DNA from: Bacillus sp. FJAT-22090
GTDB taxonomy: Bacteria > Bacillota > Bacilli > Bacillales_A > Planococcaceae
Assembly (NCBI RefSeq): GCF_007676755.1
Contig: NZ_VEBK01000004.1
Location: forward strand, 177,656-241,655
Reading direction: 5' to 3'
Length of the DNA stretch: 64,000 nt
Part shown: piece after piece, positions 31,332-40,658 of the stretch
Numbering within the stretch: the first letter of the stretch is position 1
Layout of the letters: each line of letters begins with the position of its first letter
Notes under the pieces: generated by a model
Seen by the model: only the letters and a program-made list of their open reading frames with translations
What the model was told of the DNA's origin: nothing
Databases searched by the model: none
Made by a program: the position numbers and the translations under genes

Positions 31332-32939
31332 CTACTCTGTTTCTGGAAAGAAAGCTTGGGCTGTTGGAATATCCACTAAAGTTGGACCAGCAATATGAAT
31401 AGCTTCTTGAAGTATAGATTCCAAATCTTTATCTGAATCTGGTCGTAAACCTTTCCAACCACATGCTTTAGCGACTTGGACAAAATCTGGATTAGTCAAT
31501 TGTGTTCCTAATTCTTTATCTCCAGATGCTTTAATTTTATCGCTTTCCATCTGTAGCGCTCCATTATTAAAGACTAGAACCGTAATATCAAGATTATAGC
31601 GGGTTGCAGTTAAAAGGTCAGCAAGTGTCATCTGTATTCCTCCATCTCCAACGATGGCGATGACTTGTTTTTCAGGTTTCTCTAGTTTGGCCGCGATGGC
31701 TGCGGGAAGACCAAAGCCCATCGAACGCCAATATCCTGAAAACAGGACAGTTTGCCTACTTTGACGGAAATTGCGGTTCATCCAAACCGTTATATCCCCA
31801 GTATCTAATGTTAGAATCGCATCTTCTGCGACAGTATGTTCAATTGCTCGAACAATACGAGACGGATGGATAGGAGAACCTGTTATTTGTCCTTCCTCCT
31901 CATTTTGTGCCGCCCATTTCTCTTTTGCCTTTTCTATGTGAGTTTTCCAAGAAGAATTCTTTTGGTTTCCTTTTAAACTTGAAAGCAAAAGCGGAACGAT
32001 TTGCTCTGCTTGGCCATTTATACCAAGTTCCGTTGGTATGCCTTTATGAGCGGTTGCAAAGTTATTATCAATTTGAACAATCCTTGCATTTTTTGGCACG
32101 TACCCTTCTGGCCACCAAGTAACACCTACTAGAAGGACGACATCAGCTTCTTTAAAGACCTCCGCTGCATGAGGATTTCCTCCTTCTCCAATCCCTTGTA
32201 GAAGGAAAGGGGTAGATTCATCAAAAAGTCCTTTACCACCCAAGCTAGTGAGAATACCCGCCCCCCATATTTCAGCAAGTTCTTCAATAGCAGAAGCTGC
32301 CTTTTTTGCTCCTGCTCCAGCTAGGATCATTGGCTTATTAGCCGACTGCATCACAGCCGCGACTCCCGCTATATCTTCCATTTGAAAAGAGGATGTGCCT
32401 TCTATTACTGTCGGCAACGAACGTGCTTGCATATTGGTTTTTATCTGAAACAAATCTTTTGGTATAGACAAATGAGTGACCGCACGTTGCTGGAGGGATA
32501 TTTGAGCTGCTTTTTGAAGTAGGTCTACGATGGCATCTTCACTAGCTAAATTTGCTGTAAAAGATGCGAAGGGCTTAAACAATTCTTGTTGGTCGATATA
32601 TTGTTGATAATCTGTACCGATTTTGTTTCGTGGTGCTTGACCAGTTATTACTAGCACGGGTGCTTTATCCGAATAGGCATCACCTAGTCCGTTTAGTAGA
32701 TTAGTTGCTCCCGGCCCCATAGTAGCAGTGCATACTGCAAGTTTCCCTGTTAGCTTTGCTTCAGCAGAAGCCATGAATGCCGCCACAGACTCATGCTTCA
32801 CGGGAACAAATTGTATCTTCTCTTGTTTAGCCAATGCATCTATCAAGCCAATGATTGCGTCACCGACAACTCCATAAATTCGCTTAACACCTAACAGCGA
32901 TAATTGATCCAAAATCGTCTCAGCGACCGTTTTACTCAT
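31332..32939 (-). CDS. thiamine-diphosphate enzyme, pyruvate oxidase-like (PoxB/YdaP type)
   Basis: 535-residue TPP-dependent enzyme. N-terminal pyrimidine-binding domain with the catalytic Glu in VPVKHESVAAFMASA; central FAD/UDP-glucose-like domain (PMILAGAGAKKAASAIEELA); C-terminal diphosphate-binding domain with GDGGIQMTLADLLTATRYN and VLVFNN. The match to YdaP (pyruvate oxidase) of Bacillus and to PoxB is better than to acetolactate synthase, whose C-terminal motifs differ. It should decarboxylate pyruvate to acetate or acetyl phosphate. B. subtilis ydaP belongs to the general stress regulon; no SigB promoter was identified here with confidence. Confidence 0.88.
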   Translation of the reverse strand: MSKTVAETILDQLSLLGVKRIYGVVGDAIIGLIDALAKQEKIQFVPVKHESVAAFMASAEAKLTGKLAVCTATMGPGATNLLNGLGDAYSDKAPVLVITGQAPRNKIGTDYQQYIDQQELFKPFASFTANLASEDAIVDLLQKAAQISLQQRAVTHLSIPKDLFQIKTNMQARSLPTVIEGTSSFQMEDIAGVAAVMQSANKPMILAGAGAKKAASAIEELAEIWGAGILTSLGGKGLFDESTPFLLQGIGEGGNPHAAEVFKEADVVLLVGVTWWPEGYVPKNARIVQIDNNFATAHKGIPTELGINGQAEQIVPLLLSSLKGNQKNSSWKTHIEKAKEKWAAQNEEEGQITGSPIHPSRIVRAIEHTVAEDAILTLDTGDITVWMNRNFRQSRQTVLFSGYWRSMGFGLPAAIAAKLEKPEKQVIAIVGDGGIQMTLADLLTATRYNLDITVLVFNNGALQMESDKIKASGDKELGTQLTNPDFVQVAKACGWKGLRPDSDKDLESILQEAIHIAGPTLVDIPTAQAFFPETE

Positions 32940-33018
32940 AAATTAATCTCTCCTTTAGCTATCCATTTATTCGATAGTTTTCCCTAAATAGAATGTGCTA
33001 AACATACTGTCTTTTATA

Positions 33019-33070
33019 TAACAAAAAGGTGTTCATAAGTCATTAGAGAGACTTAGTGAACACCTTTTTC
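33019..33070. terminator. bidirectional-looking terminator
   Basis: AAAAAGGTGTTCA pairs with TGAACACCTTTTT with an inner TAAGTC/GACTTA stem, following the azoreductase gene. Confidence 0.9.
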
Positions 33071-33080
33071 AATATGAAAC

Positions 33081-33713
33081 TTATACTAATTGTTTTGAAA
33101 GCTTAGCAGCTGCTTCTTTAACTTTTTCTAGACCTGCTGCAATAATCGCTACGGCTTGGTCAGGCATTGCATTATGCCCTTCAATGATTACTTCTTCCAT
33201 GATTTCCATACCGAATACGCCGCCTACTACATTTTTAATATAGTTAGCTGACATCTCCATTGGTGCAGTTTCCGGAGTTGAATAAATGCCACCGCGTGCA
33301 TTTAAAATAATTGCCTTTTTATCAGTCATTAAGCTTACTAATTGACCTGCTTCGTTATATTTGAATGTGAAACCTGCTTGGTACACATAGTCGATGAACG
33401 TTTGTAATGGTGCCGGAATAGTTAAGTTCCATAATGGGAATGCAAACACTACAACATCAGCTGCAGTTAAAGCATCCATCGCTTTTTGTTTAGCCGCCAA
33501 AAGACGAGACTCTAAGTCTGTTAGTTCCTCACCATTTTGTACTTTTCCAAAGGCGTTGAAAAGATCTTGTCCAAAATACGGCATATCTTCAGCAAATACG
33601 TCAAAAGTCGTTACATTTGCTCCTTCAATAGCTTCCATAAATGTTTCATACATCTTGCTAGAGATTGCTTCCGTCGCTGGACGGTTGTTTGCTTTTACTA
33701 CTAATATATTCAC
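33081..33713 (-). CDS. azoR: FMN-dependent NADH-azoreductase
   Basis: Flavodoxin-like quinone/azo reductase that protects against quinones and thiol stress. GTG at 33713 follows TTTGGAGG by seven bases; the in-frame TTG at 33728 overlaps that site. About 210 residues. Visible: NILVVKANNRPATEAISSKM (FMN phosphate loop), FAFPLWNLTIPAPLQTFIDY (flavin ring contact) and ILNARGGIYS. These are the AzoR/AcpD family signatures. Confidence 0.93.
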   Translation of the reverse strand: MNILVVKANNRPATEAISSKMYETFMEAIEGANVTTFDVFAEDMPYFGQDLFNAFGKVQNGEELTDLESRLLAAKQKAMDALTAADVVVFAFPLWNLTIPAPLQTFIDYVYQAGFTFKYNEAGQLVSLMTDKKAIILNARGGIYSTPETAPMEMSANYIKNVVGGVFGMEIMEEVIIEGHNAMPDQAVAIIAAGLEKVKEAAAKLSKQLV

Positions 33714-33898
33714 TTGTAATTCCTCCAAAGTTTAAATTGTAACAAATGATATATTAACAGAGACTCCAATCCTTTGTAAACTATTTCGAACTCAAGACAA
33801 TTATTATTATTGTGCTTGGTAATCTTCCTTTTCTTTTTGCTTAAAAATTAACCCATACTCTATACTAAGGATAAAAACTATTATTTTGAGGTGAAAAA

Positions 33899-34603
33899 AT
33901 GACTAATGAGCAGTGGATTTTAATCATTGACGATGAGGAAGATTTGGCACGTCTCCTAGAGAAAGTTTTACATAAAGAAAATATTATTAATGTAGTAACG
34001 GCGGGGACTGTAGCAGATGGTTGGAAAAAATTTCAGCACTATAATCCGGCACTTGTATTGTTGGATATTATGTTACCAGACGGAGAGGGCTATGACTTAT
34101 GTAAGCAAATTCGTGAAGTTTCCAATGTACCGATTTTATTTTTGTCTGCAAAGAATGAGGAGATTGACAAAATTTTAGGACTAGCGATTGGTGGAGACGA
34201 TTATATTACGAAACCTTTTAGTCCCAAGGAAGTAGCCTATCGAGTGAAAGCACAGTTGAGACGGGCAGGTTTTTCAGAGGCAAAAGAGGCTCCAGAAAGT
34301 TTACAAGTTGGACCTTTTGAGCTTAGTCCCAATGAAACAGAATTGAAGAAGGATGGAAAAACGATTGAACTCACAGCGAAAGAAATCGGGCTTATGAGCT
34401 GTTTTATGCACCATCCAAATCAGATTCTAAGCAAAGAGACTTTGTTTGAACATGTCTGGGGTGATGACTTTTTCGGTTCAGATAATACAGTGATGGTACA
34501 TATACGCCGATTACGAGAAAAAATTGAGGCAGAGCCTTCTAACCCTACGTTTATATTAACTGTTAAAGGACTTGGGTATAAACTAATGCATACCAAGGGG
34601 TGA
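33899..34603 (+). CDS. OmpR/PhoB family response regulator
   Basis: 234 residues. Receiver domain (1-115): acidic pair IIDDEED, phospho-acceptor Asp in LVLLDIMLPDG (about 56), Thr/Ser in FLSAKN and Lys in ITKPFSP. C-terminal winged helix: ELTAKEIGLMSCFMHHPNQI, VWGDDFFGSDNTVMVHIRRL, TVKGLGYKL. Partner of the kinase that follows six bases later. A regulon candidate is the converging YxdLM/YxeA-like ABC operon, but the pair could act elsewhere. Confidence 0.94.
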   Translation: MTNEQWILIIDDEEDLARLLEKVLHKENIINVVTAGTVADGWKKFQHYNPALVLLDIMLPDGEGYDLCKQIREVSNVPILFLSAKNEEIDKILGLAIGGDDYITKPFSPKEVAYRVKAQLRRAGFSEAKEAPESLQVGPFELSPNETELKKDGKTIELTAKEIGLMSCFMHHPNQILSKETLFEHVWGDDFFGSDNTVMVHIRRLREKIEAEPSNPTFILTVKGLGYKLMHTKG

Positions 34604-34609
34604 AGGAAT

Positions 34610-36046
34610 GTGAAATGGAAATTGACACGACGCTTTTTAGGATCCGTTGTTACGATTGTCGTGATTGTCGGGATTATGAATACAATGATACTATTCTCCT
34701 TACTCTTCTATCGATCAATAAATAATTTCGAAACAGAAGAAGGATCTGCGGAAAACTTTAGTCGAACTTTTTCACAATATATAGAACTACAAAATGACAA
34801 ACCTGTGATTAAAGAATCTGGGTTAGAAAAACTGAGAGAAATGAATGCCTGGATACAATTATTGAATAATAAGGGGGATCAAGTAGCAGCTTTTTATACG
34901 CCTGAAAACCTCCAGAAAGAGTATTCTCCAATTGAACTTGTTCAAACGTATAAATATCAAGAAGTGGCCGGCACGACTGTCTTTGTTGGAGAGGCACATA
35001 AATTTAGTTATTTAATAGGAGTAAAAAATAAGCAAATAGAACGTTATGTATTCACTTTTGATTATGAAAAAATGTTAAAAAATATTAATATCTTGCTTTT
35101 ACTAATTTTAATCGTCGATATTATCATCGCCTTAATAGTTGGATTTATTTTTGGAAAAAGATTAACTGGTCCCCTTCACATATTAATAGATGGAATCCAA
35201 CAGTTACGTGAAAGACGTTTTAAAAAGATGACTATACCAAATGGTGTGTATGAAGATGTATTTCGCAATATGAATGAACTTTCGATAAAGCTGGATCAAT
35301 ATGAGAAAGAACGAAATCAACTTGACCAAATGCGTGAGGAATGGATTAGCAATGTTTCGCATGATATGAAAACCCCACTTGCCTCTATTCACGGATATGC
35401 AGAATTGATGCAGGATAATGCCAACGATTTAACACAACAAGAATTGAAGGAGTATACATCTATTATCAATAGACAGTCGAAGTATATGAGTAATCTATTA
35501 GATGATTTAAATTTAACAATGCGTTTGCGCAATCAAAAATTACCACTACATTTAGAAACTGTGAATATGGTTGCATTCATACGTGAAATAACGATTGAAC
35601 TTTTAAATGATCCACAATTTAGTGATCGAGATATTGAATTTGTTGCTATTGTGGACAAAGCGGTGCATAAAGTGGATAAAAGATTATGGAAACGAGCAAT
35701 TGTTAACTTTATCTACAATGCACTTGTGCATAACGATGAACAAGTCGTTGTAAAAATTCAAATTGATCTTGTTTATCCACAATGTGGACAACAACAAAAG
35801 TCAAGCGACATATCCACAATTTCCGCATACCATACACAAATTACAATTACCGATAATGGACGAGGCATACCTTCGAAAGATTTAGATCAAGTTTTCGAAC
35901 GTTACTATCGAGGTACAAATACTACTAGTATACATGGGACAGGCTTAGGAATGGCCATTGCTCGGGACATCATCTTAGCCCACAGTGGAAAAATACACTT
36001 GAATAGCATTGAAAATGAAGGAACAACTATCTCAATACTACTATAA
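34610..36046 (+). CDS. sensor histidine kinase
   Basis: 478 residues from a GTG start behind AAGGGGTGAAGG. TM1 (about 11-36) and TM2 (about 155-183) enclose an extracellular domain of about 115 residues; HAMP-like region to about 235; dimerisation helix with the phospho-acceptor His in WISNVSHDMKTPLASIHGYA; ATPase domain with N-box FIYNALVHND, G1 ITDNGRGIP, and G2 GTGLGMAIAR. The sizeable outside domain differs from the intramembrane-sensing BceS/YxdK kinases that usually pair with BceAB-type transporters. Same operon as the response regulator. Confidence 0.93.
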   Translation: MKWKLTRRFLGSVVTIVVIVGIMNTMILFSLLFYRSINNFETEEGSAENFSRTFSQYIELQNDKPVIKESGLEKLREMNAWIQLLNNKGDQVAAFYTPENLQKEYSPIELVQTYKYQEVAGTTVFVGEAHKFSYLIGVKNKQIERYVFTFDYEKMLKNINILLLLILIVDIIIALIVGFIFGKRLTGPLHILIDGIQQLRERRFKKMTIPNGVYEDVFRNMNELSIKLDQYEKERNQLDQMREEWISNVSHDMKTPLASIHGYAELMQDNANDLTQQELKEYTSIINRQSKYMSNLLDDLNLTMRLRNQKLPLHLETVNMVAFIREITIELLNDPQFSDRDIEFVAIVDKAVHKVDKRLWKRAIVNFIYNALVHNDEQVVVKIQIDLVYPQCGQQQKSSDISTISAYHTQITITDNGRGIPSKDLDQVFERYYRGTNTTSIHGTGLGMAIARDIILAHSGKIHLNSIENEGTTISILL

Positions 36047-36080
36047 AAAAGGCTGTACTCCATTTATTGGAGACAGCCCT
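36046..36080. terminator. bidirectional terminator
   Basis: AAAAAAGGCTGTACTCCA and TGGAGACAGCCCTTC arms lie between the converging kinase and YxeA-like genes. Confidence 0.85.
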
Positions 36081-36084
36081 TCTT

Positions 36085-36444
36085 CTATTTTAATTGTTCT
36101 TGTGCTTTTTGTGGTATATCTTCTAGTTTCACTTCATCATATGACGATACTTGATCGTCCTTTTTTACGTACATTTTTAAGTAAGCACCTTTACGAAGAT
36201 TTTTTTGTGCAGTGAATTCAAGCGGAATCGTTTTACCATCCGCATTTGTAGCGTCTAGTTGATAAGAATAGGTAGTCATAACTGAACCATCATCCAGTTT
36301 GTCCTCGTGTGGTACTCCATCCTCCGTAATTTGCAAATAATAATTATCAGCGTTCATGCGGTTAAAGTCTAGTTTTGTAATTGCAAAAATCCCTACTACC
36401 CCTAATGCAAACAATACACCTATTACTATTAAAAATTTCTTCAT
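36085..36444 (-). CDS. YxeA family (DUF1093) protein
   Basis: 119 residues from the ATG at 36444, seven bases after AAGGAT; a longer ORF starts nine bases upstream. An N-terminal hydrophobic helix (KFLIVIGVLFALGVVGIFAI) anchors or exports a beta-rich domain (YYLQITEDGVPHEDKLDDG, TYSYQLDATNADGKTIPLEF, GAYLKMYVKKDDQVSSYDEV). This is the YxeA/DUF1093 pattern. In B. subtilis yxeA follows yxdLM, as here. Its role in peptide-antibiotic response is not known. The start overlaps the tail of the permease gene. Confidence 0.88.
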   Translation of the reverse strand: MKKFLIVIGVLFALGVVGIFAITKLDFNRMNADNYYLQITEDGVPHEDKLDDGSVMTTYSYQLDATNADGKTIPLEFTAQKNLRKGAYLKMYVKKDDQVSSYDEVKLEDIPQKAQEQLK

Positions 36445-36449
36445 TTCTA

Positions 36450-38363
36450 TCATCCTTCTGTTTTATTATTTTGTGTGATAATTCGATTGTAAGAAGCCAC
36501 TGTTAAGATATAATACAGTCCGTAGATCACTGTATAAGCAATCATCCAGATCAATACAGGTCTGACTAAGTCCATCATTAGTAAACTAGAGAAAGCTTTT
36601 AAAGCGATCGCACTATGCAATAGTCCTACTGCTAGTGGTACAAAGAAGATGACAAAAACTTGAGATCCAATGGACTTGCGTATTTCCTTTGGACTAACCC
36701 CCATTTTATGAAGCATATTGTATTGGGACTTATCCTCTTCTGCTTCTGTTAAAACTTTAAAGTAAATGATGCTGCCAGTTGCCGCTAAAAACACTAGGCC
36801 AAGGAAACTCCCGATAAACAGCAAAGAGCCTACACTTTCGATACCTGTTTGCAAGTCTTGTGGAGCGCTTGAAAATTGCGCTTCTTCCGGTAAATAGTTT
36901 GCAACTTTCTCGGATAATTCTGTAGAAGCTTTATCTACACCAATGACCCGGTAATTTAATACCTCTCCTTCTTCTTTTAGCACTTTATAATAGTCATTTG
37001 AAACGACTACTGTAATGCCTGCCGTACCAGTATTTAATATGTTTTGAGTTTGAAAGCTTTGGAATGTGAGTATAGTATTTTCCTCAGTTGAGATAGTTTT
37101 ACCCTTATATTTAGGAGAAAACCTTTCATCGTATCCAATATCTAAAATCACAGCATTTGCTTTGTTAACATCTATTTTTTCCTTTGTTTGAATTGATGCT
37201 AATCGGTTATATGTTTTTTCGTTGATAATCGTATAAATTCTTTTATCAGAGTTATTGAATGATGAGTTTAATTGTTCCGTATGAAAGGTGACAGACAATG
37301 CTTCGATATTTTCATCGTACTTTACATCCGGCAACACACTGCTGACTTTTCGATCGAGTTTTGCATCTGTTTGCTCATACATAAAAGTATTCGGATTAGC
37401 GGTTAAGACCTGATCGTTTATGTTGTAATAAAGACCATACACTGCTCCTCCTGCCGTTACAGTAGTGGCACTTAATATTGCAATAACGGTCAATGTACGT
37501 GCATTCCCTCGTATACGATATAATAATTGGGAAATTGTCATTAAATGTAGACCTTTCCACAGCCATTTTTCATTTCTCTTCATCATAGCTAAAATAAAAC
37601 CAGTAACACTATGGAACAATAAAAAAGTACCTACAATAACGGTTGTTAAAATAAGCAATGCTACTATTAAAAATCCCATTGCCATCCACACTTTTGAAGT
37701 AAAAATATCTTGAAGCGCCAACCAATAACCAATCGAAACTAGTAACACTCCCAAAATAGCTACCATCATAGAAGGCTTTGGAATCACTTCCCCTTTTTTT
37801 GAAGCATGGAATAAATCAATTAGTTTAAACTGATAAATTAAGCGATATCCTTGGAATGATGTCACTAAGAAGATTGCCAAAAATACAATTGCAGTATTTA
37901 AGGCTGCCGAACTTGAAAATGTAAATGGTGCGATAACATCATAGCCCATCAAATGGATTAAAATAGTCATAAATCCTTTGGAACAAAGAAATCCAAGAAT
38001 AACTCCAACTACTAGTGAAAACAAACCTAATAATAAATTTTCAAAGAAGAGCATGAAGCCAATTTGGCGGTTACGTACACCTAGCAAAGCATATAACGCA
38101 ACTTCTTTTTTTCGTTTCTTCATAAAGAATGAGTTTGAATAAGCAATAAACACGGCAACAAAGAGTAGGAGAATGACGGCAGCACCACTCATTAGAGAAT
38201 CTAACTTTTGAGAGGAAGCCGTTTTTTGGGCAATCGTATCGCTATATTTTAATGTCACAAATGTAAAATAAATAACGATACTAAAAACCATCGATGCGAT
38301 GTATAAAAAGTATTGAGAAAAGTTTCGTGCTATGTTTTTTCTCGCTAGACTAAATAACGTCAT
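36450..38363 (-). CDS. BceB/YxdM-type ABC transporter permease (FtsX fold)
   Basis: 637-residue permease with ten TM helices. Layout: TM1 (NFSQYFLYIASMVFSIVIYF), FtsX domain 1 (TM2-4), further TM pairs, then the diagnostic extracellular domain of about 200 residues (roughly 310-510, ANPNTFMYEQTDAKLDRK to EEAQFSSAPQDLQ), then FtsX domain 2 (LLFIGSFLGLVFLAATGSII). This is the BceB family that handles bacitracin-like and lantibiotic peptides. The start overlaps the ATPase stop by 14 bases. Confidence 0.92.
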   Translation of the reverse strand: MTLFSLARKNIARNFSQYFLYIASMVFSIVIYFTFVTLKYSDTIAQKTASSQKLDSLMSGAAVILLLFVAVFIAYSNSFFMKKRKKEVALYALLGVRNRQIGFMLFFENLLLGLFSLVVGVILGFLCSKGFMTILIHLMGYDVIAPFTFSSSAALNTAIVFLAIFLVTSFQGYRLIYQFKLIDLFHASKKGEVIPKPSMMVAILGVLLVSIGYWLALQDIFTSKVWMAMGFLIVALLILTTVIVGTFLLFHSVTGFILAMMKRNEKWLWKGLHLMTISQLLYRIRGNARTLTVIAILSATTVTAGGAVYGLYYNINDQVLTANPNTFMYEQTDAKLDRKVSSVLPDVKYDENIEALSVTFHTEQLNSSFNNSDKRIYTIINEKTYNRLASIQTKEKIDVNKANAVILDIGYDERFSPKYKGKTISTEENTILTFQSFQTQNILNTGTAGITVVVSNDYYKVLKEEGEVLNYRVIGVDKASTELSEKVANYLPEEAQFSSAPQDLQTGIESVGSLLFIGSFLGLVFLAATGSIIYFKVLTEAEEDKSQYNMLHKMGVSPKEIRKSIGSQVFVIFFVPLAVGLLHSAIALKAFSSLLMMDLVRPVLIWMIAYTVIYGLYYILTVASYNRIITQNNKTEG

Positions 38364-39117
38364 CTACCTCACCCCCAATTGTTGCAAGGACTTCCAAAAT
38401 CTCTTGAAAGAACGCTTTACGCGTCTTGTCACGTCGATAAATTTCTGTAGAAAGTGTTCCATCCTTGATAAAAATAATACGACGACAAAAACTCGCTGCA
38501 TATGCATCATGCGTCACCATCAGGATGGTTGAATTATTGTTTTCATTTAGATTACTTAAGCTTTCCAGTAAATCTGTCGCTGACTTAGAGTCAAGTGCAC
38601 CCGTCGGCTCGTCTGCCAGAATCATCACAGGTTCTGTCACAAGTGCTCTAGCCGCCGCTGTTCTTTGCTTTTGACCTCCCGATAATTGGTATGGATATTT
38701 TGCTAGTAAATCTCCTATACCAAATACGCTAGCAATTCGAGTCACCAAGTTATTAATTTGTTTAGCTGGAGTTTTCGCTATCGCTAGTGGCAATAGTATA
38801 TTTTCCTTCACTGTGAGGGAATCCAACAAATTATAGTCTTGGAAGATGAAGCCGAGATTCTCACGTCTAAAATCCGCTAATGCGTCTTCTTTCATATCGT
38901 GGATACTCGTATTGTTCATATATATTTTCCCTTCTGTAGGAGAGTCAATTGTTGCTAACAAGTTAAGCAAAGTGGACTTCCCTGCCCCAGAAGGTCCCAT
39001 AATTCCTACAAACTCTCCTTCCTGAATATCGAATGATATATTTTCTAATGCCGTGTATGCTGCATTGGATTTGCCATATGTTTTTTTTATATTTTCTACT
39101 TTTAATAATGGTTCCAT
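38350..39117 (-). CDS. BceA/YxdL-type ABC transporter ATPase
   Basis: 255 residues from the ATG at 39117 (GAGGTG six bases upstream; a GTG at 39126 overlaps that site). Walker A GPSGAGKS, Q-loop FIFQDYNLLDSLTVKENILL, signature LSGGQKQRTAAARAL, Walker B VMILADEPTGALD, H-loop MVTHDAYAA. The NLLDSLTVKEN segment is characteristic of the MacB/BceA/YxdL group. First gene of a three-gene unit with the permease and the YxeA-like gene. Probably induced by peptide antibiotics. Confidence 0.94.
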   Translation of the reverse strand: MEPLLKVENIKKTYGKSNAAYTALENISFDIQEGEFVGIMGPSGAGKSTLLNLLATIDSPTEGKIYMNNTSIHDMKEDALADFRRENLGFIFQDYNLLDSLTVKENILLPLAIAKTPAKQINNLVTRIASVFGIGDLLAKYPYQLSGGQKQRTAAARALVTEPVMILADEPTGALDSKSATDLLESLSNLNENNNSTILMVTHDAYAASFCRRIIFIKDGTLSTEIYRRDKTRKAFFQEILEVLATIGGEVDDVI

Positions 39118-39342
39118 TTGTTTCACCTCTTCAATTTTTGTCGATATGTATACTATAAATGCTCATCCTTACAACAGTTTTATGCCAACCTTACAGCAAG
39201 CTTAAATCGAAAAAATAGACTTCCTGACCATTTCAACAAAGAAAAGACAAAAAAGTTATCAGATATTTTTTAATGTTTATATAAAGATGTTTCAGTTTAA
39301 GCATGGTAAAATAGTTAATGAAGAAAAAATATTGGAGGTCAA

Positions 39343-40587
39343 ATGATGTTAGCTAATTTTGAGAGTAATTTACATAAGTATGCAAAGTTGTTAGTTGCAA
39401 AAGGAATTAATGTTCAACCTGGTGATTGGGTAAAAATGACTATTACCGTCGACCAAGCTCCATTAGCCCAACTAATCACGAAAGAGGCTTATAATCTAGG
39501 TGCTGAAAAGGTCATTATTAAATGGTCCGACGATGAAATTAGCAAACTACATTATTTACATCAGCCTGTAGAAGTATTGACAGACATTCCAGACTACGAA
39601 ATTCAAGAATCCGAAGATCATGTTTTAAATCATCGAGTAAGTCGTCTTTCTATCGTTTCAAGTGATCCAGGTCTATTAAATGAAGTTGATCCTGCTAAAA
39701 TCGCAGCATATCAAAATGTGGCTGGTAAAGCATTCCAAGCACAACGCAAAGCAACTCAAAATGATGACTTGAAATGGACTGTGGCTGCTGCCGCTGGAGC
39801 TAGCTGGGCTGCGAAAGTATTTCCTGATTTAGCAACATCTGAGGAGCAAGTCGATGCATTATGGGACCAAATTTTCAAATCTAGTCGTGTTTATACAGAA
39901 GATCCAATTGCCGCTTGGGATGAACACAAAAAAATATTGAATGAAAAGGCAGCAGTATTGAATGAAGCACAGTTTGATGCTTTACACTACACTGCACCTG
40001 GGACTGATTTAACTTTAGGTTTACCAAAGAACCATATTTGGGCTTGTGCTGAAAGTTATAATCCTAAAGGGGAAGAATTTATTGCCAACATGCCTACAGA
40101 AGAAATCTTCACTGCTCCTGATACGCACCGTATGGAAGGAGTCGTACGAAGCACAAAACCGTTAAGCTATGCTGGGACTCTAATTGAAGGTATTGAAGTA
40201 CACTTTAAGGATGGTAAAATCGTGGACATTTCTGCTGAAAAAGGGGATGAAACCATTAAAAAGTTGGTTCATGACAATGAAGGTGCAACTGGCCTAGGTG
40301 AAGTAGCGCTTGTTCCGGATCCATCTCCTATCTCTCAATCAGGTGTTACTTTCTTTAATACACTATTTGATGAGAATGCATCCAATCACTTAGCAATCGG
40401 TTCCGCTTACCCTACTACGATTCAAGGTGGGACAAAAATGAGTCAAGAAGAATTATTAAAGAATGGGATGAACACTTCCATTGTTCATGTTGACTTTATG
40501 ATTGGTTCTGACAAGATGGACATTGATGGCATCAAACAAGACGGCACCATAGTTCCAATCTTCCGTAATGGAGACTGGGCATTTTAA
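39343..40587 (+). CDS. aminopeptidase, peptidase family M29 (AmpS/PepS-like)
   Basis: Cytosolic co-catalytic metallo-aminopeptidase of 414 residues, the usual length. M29 features: FESNLHKYAKLLVAKGINVQ, PGDWVKMTITVDQAPLAQLI, the metal-ligand Glu in ANMPTEEIFTAPDTHRMEG and in EGATGLGEVALVPDPSPIS, His in ASNHLAIGSAYPT and IVHVDFMIGSDKMDIDG with His and Asp ligands. TTGGAGG is upstream; two adjacent ATG codons make the first residue ambiguous by one. Transcribed alone, ending at a strong terminator. Confidence 0.95.
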   Translation: MMLANFESNLHKYAKLLVAKGINVQPGDWVKMTITVDQAPLAQLITKEAYNLGAEKVIIKWSDDEISKLHYLHQPVEVLTDIPDYEIQESEDHVLNHRVSRLSIVSSDPGLLNEVDPAKIAAYQNVAGKAFQAQRKATQNDDLKWTVAAAAGASWAAKVFPDLATSEEQVDALWDQIFKSSRVYTEDPIAAWDEHKKILNEKAAVLNEAQFDALHYTAPGTDLTLGLPKNHIWACAESYNPKGEEFIANMPTEEIFTAPDTHRMEGVVRSTKPLSYAGTLIEGIEVHFKDGKIVDISAEKGDETIKKLVHDNEGATGLGEVALVPDPSPISQSGVTFFNTLFDENASNHLAIGSAYPTTIQGGTKMSQEELLKNGMNTSIVHVDFMIGSDKMDIDGIKQDGTIVPIFRNGDWAF

Positions 40588-40605
40588 AGCTCTTTATAAT
40601 CGTAA

Positions 40606-40657
40606 AAGCCCAAGGGATAAAGCTTCATTTTTTGAAGCTATCTTCCTTGGGCTTTTT
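40606..40657. terminator. bidirectional terminator
   Basis: AAAGCCCAAGG with CCTTGGGCTTT and an inner AGCTTC/GAAGCT stem between the converging aminopeptidase and kinase genes. Confidence 0.9.
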
Positions 40658-40658
40658 T

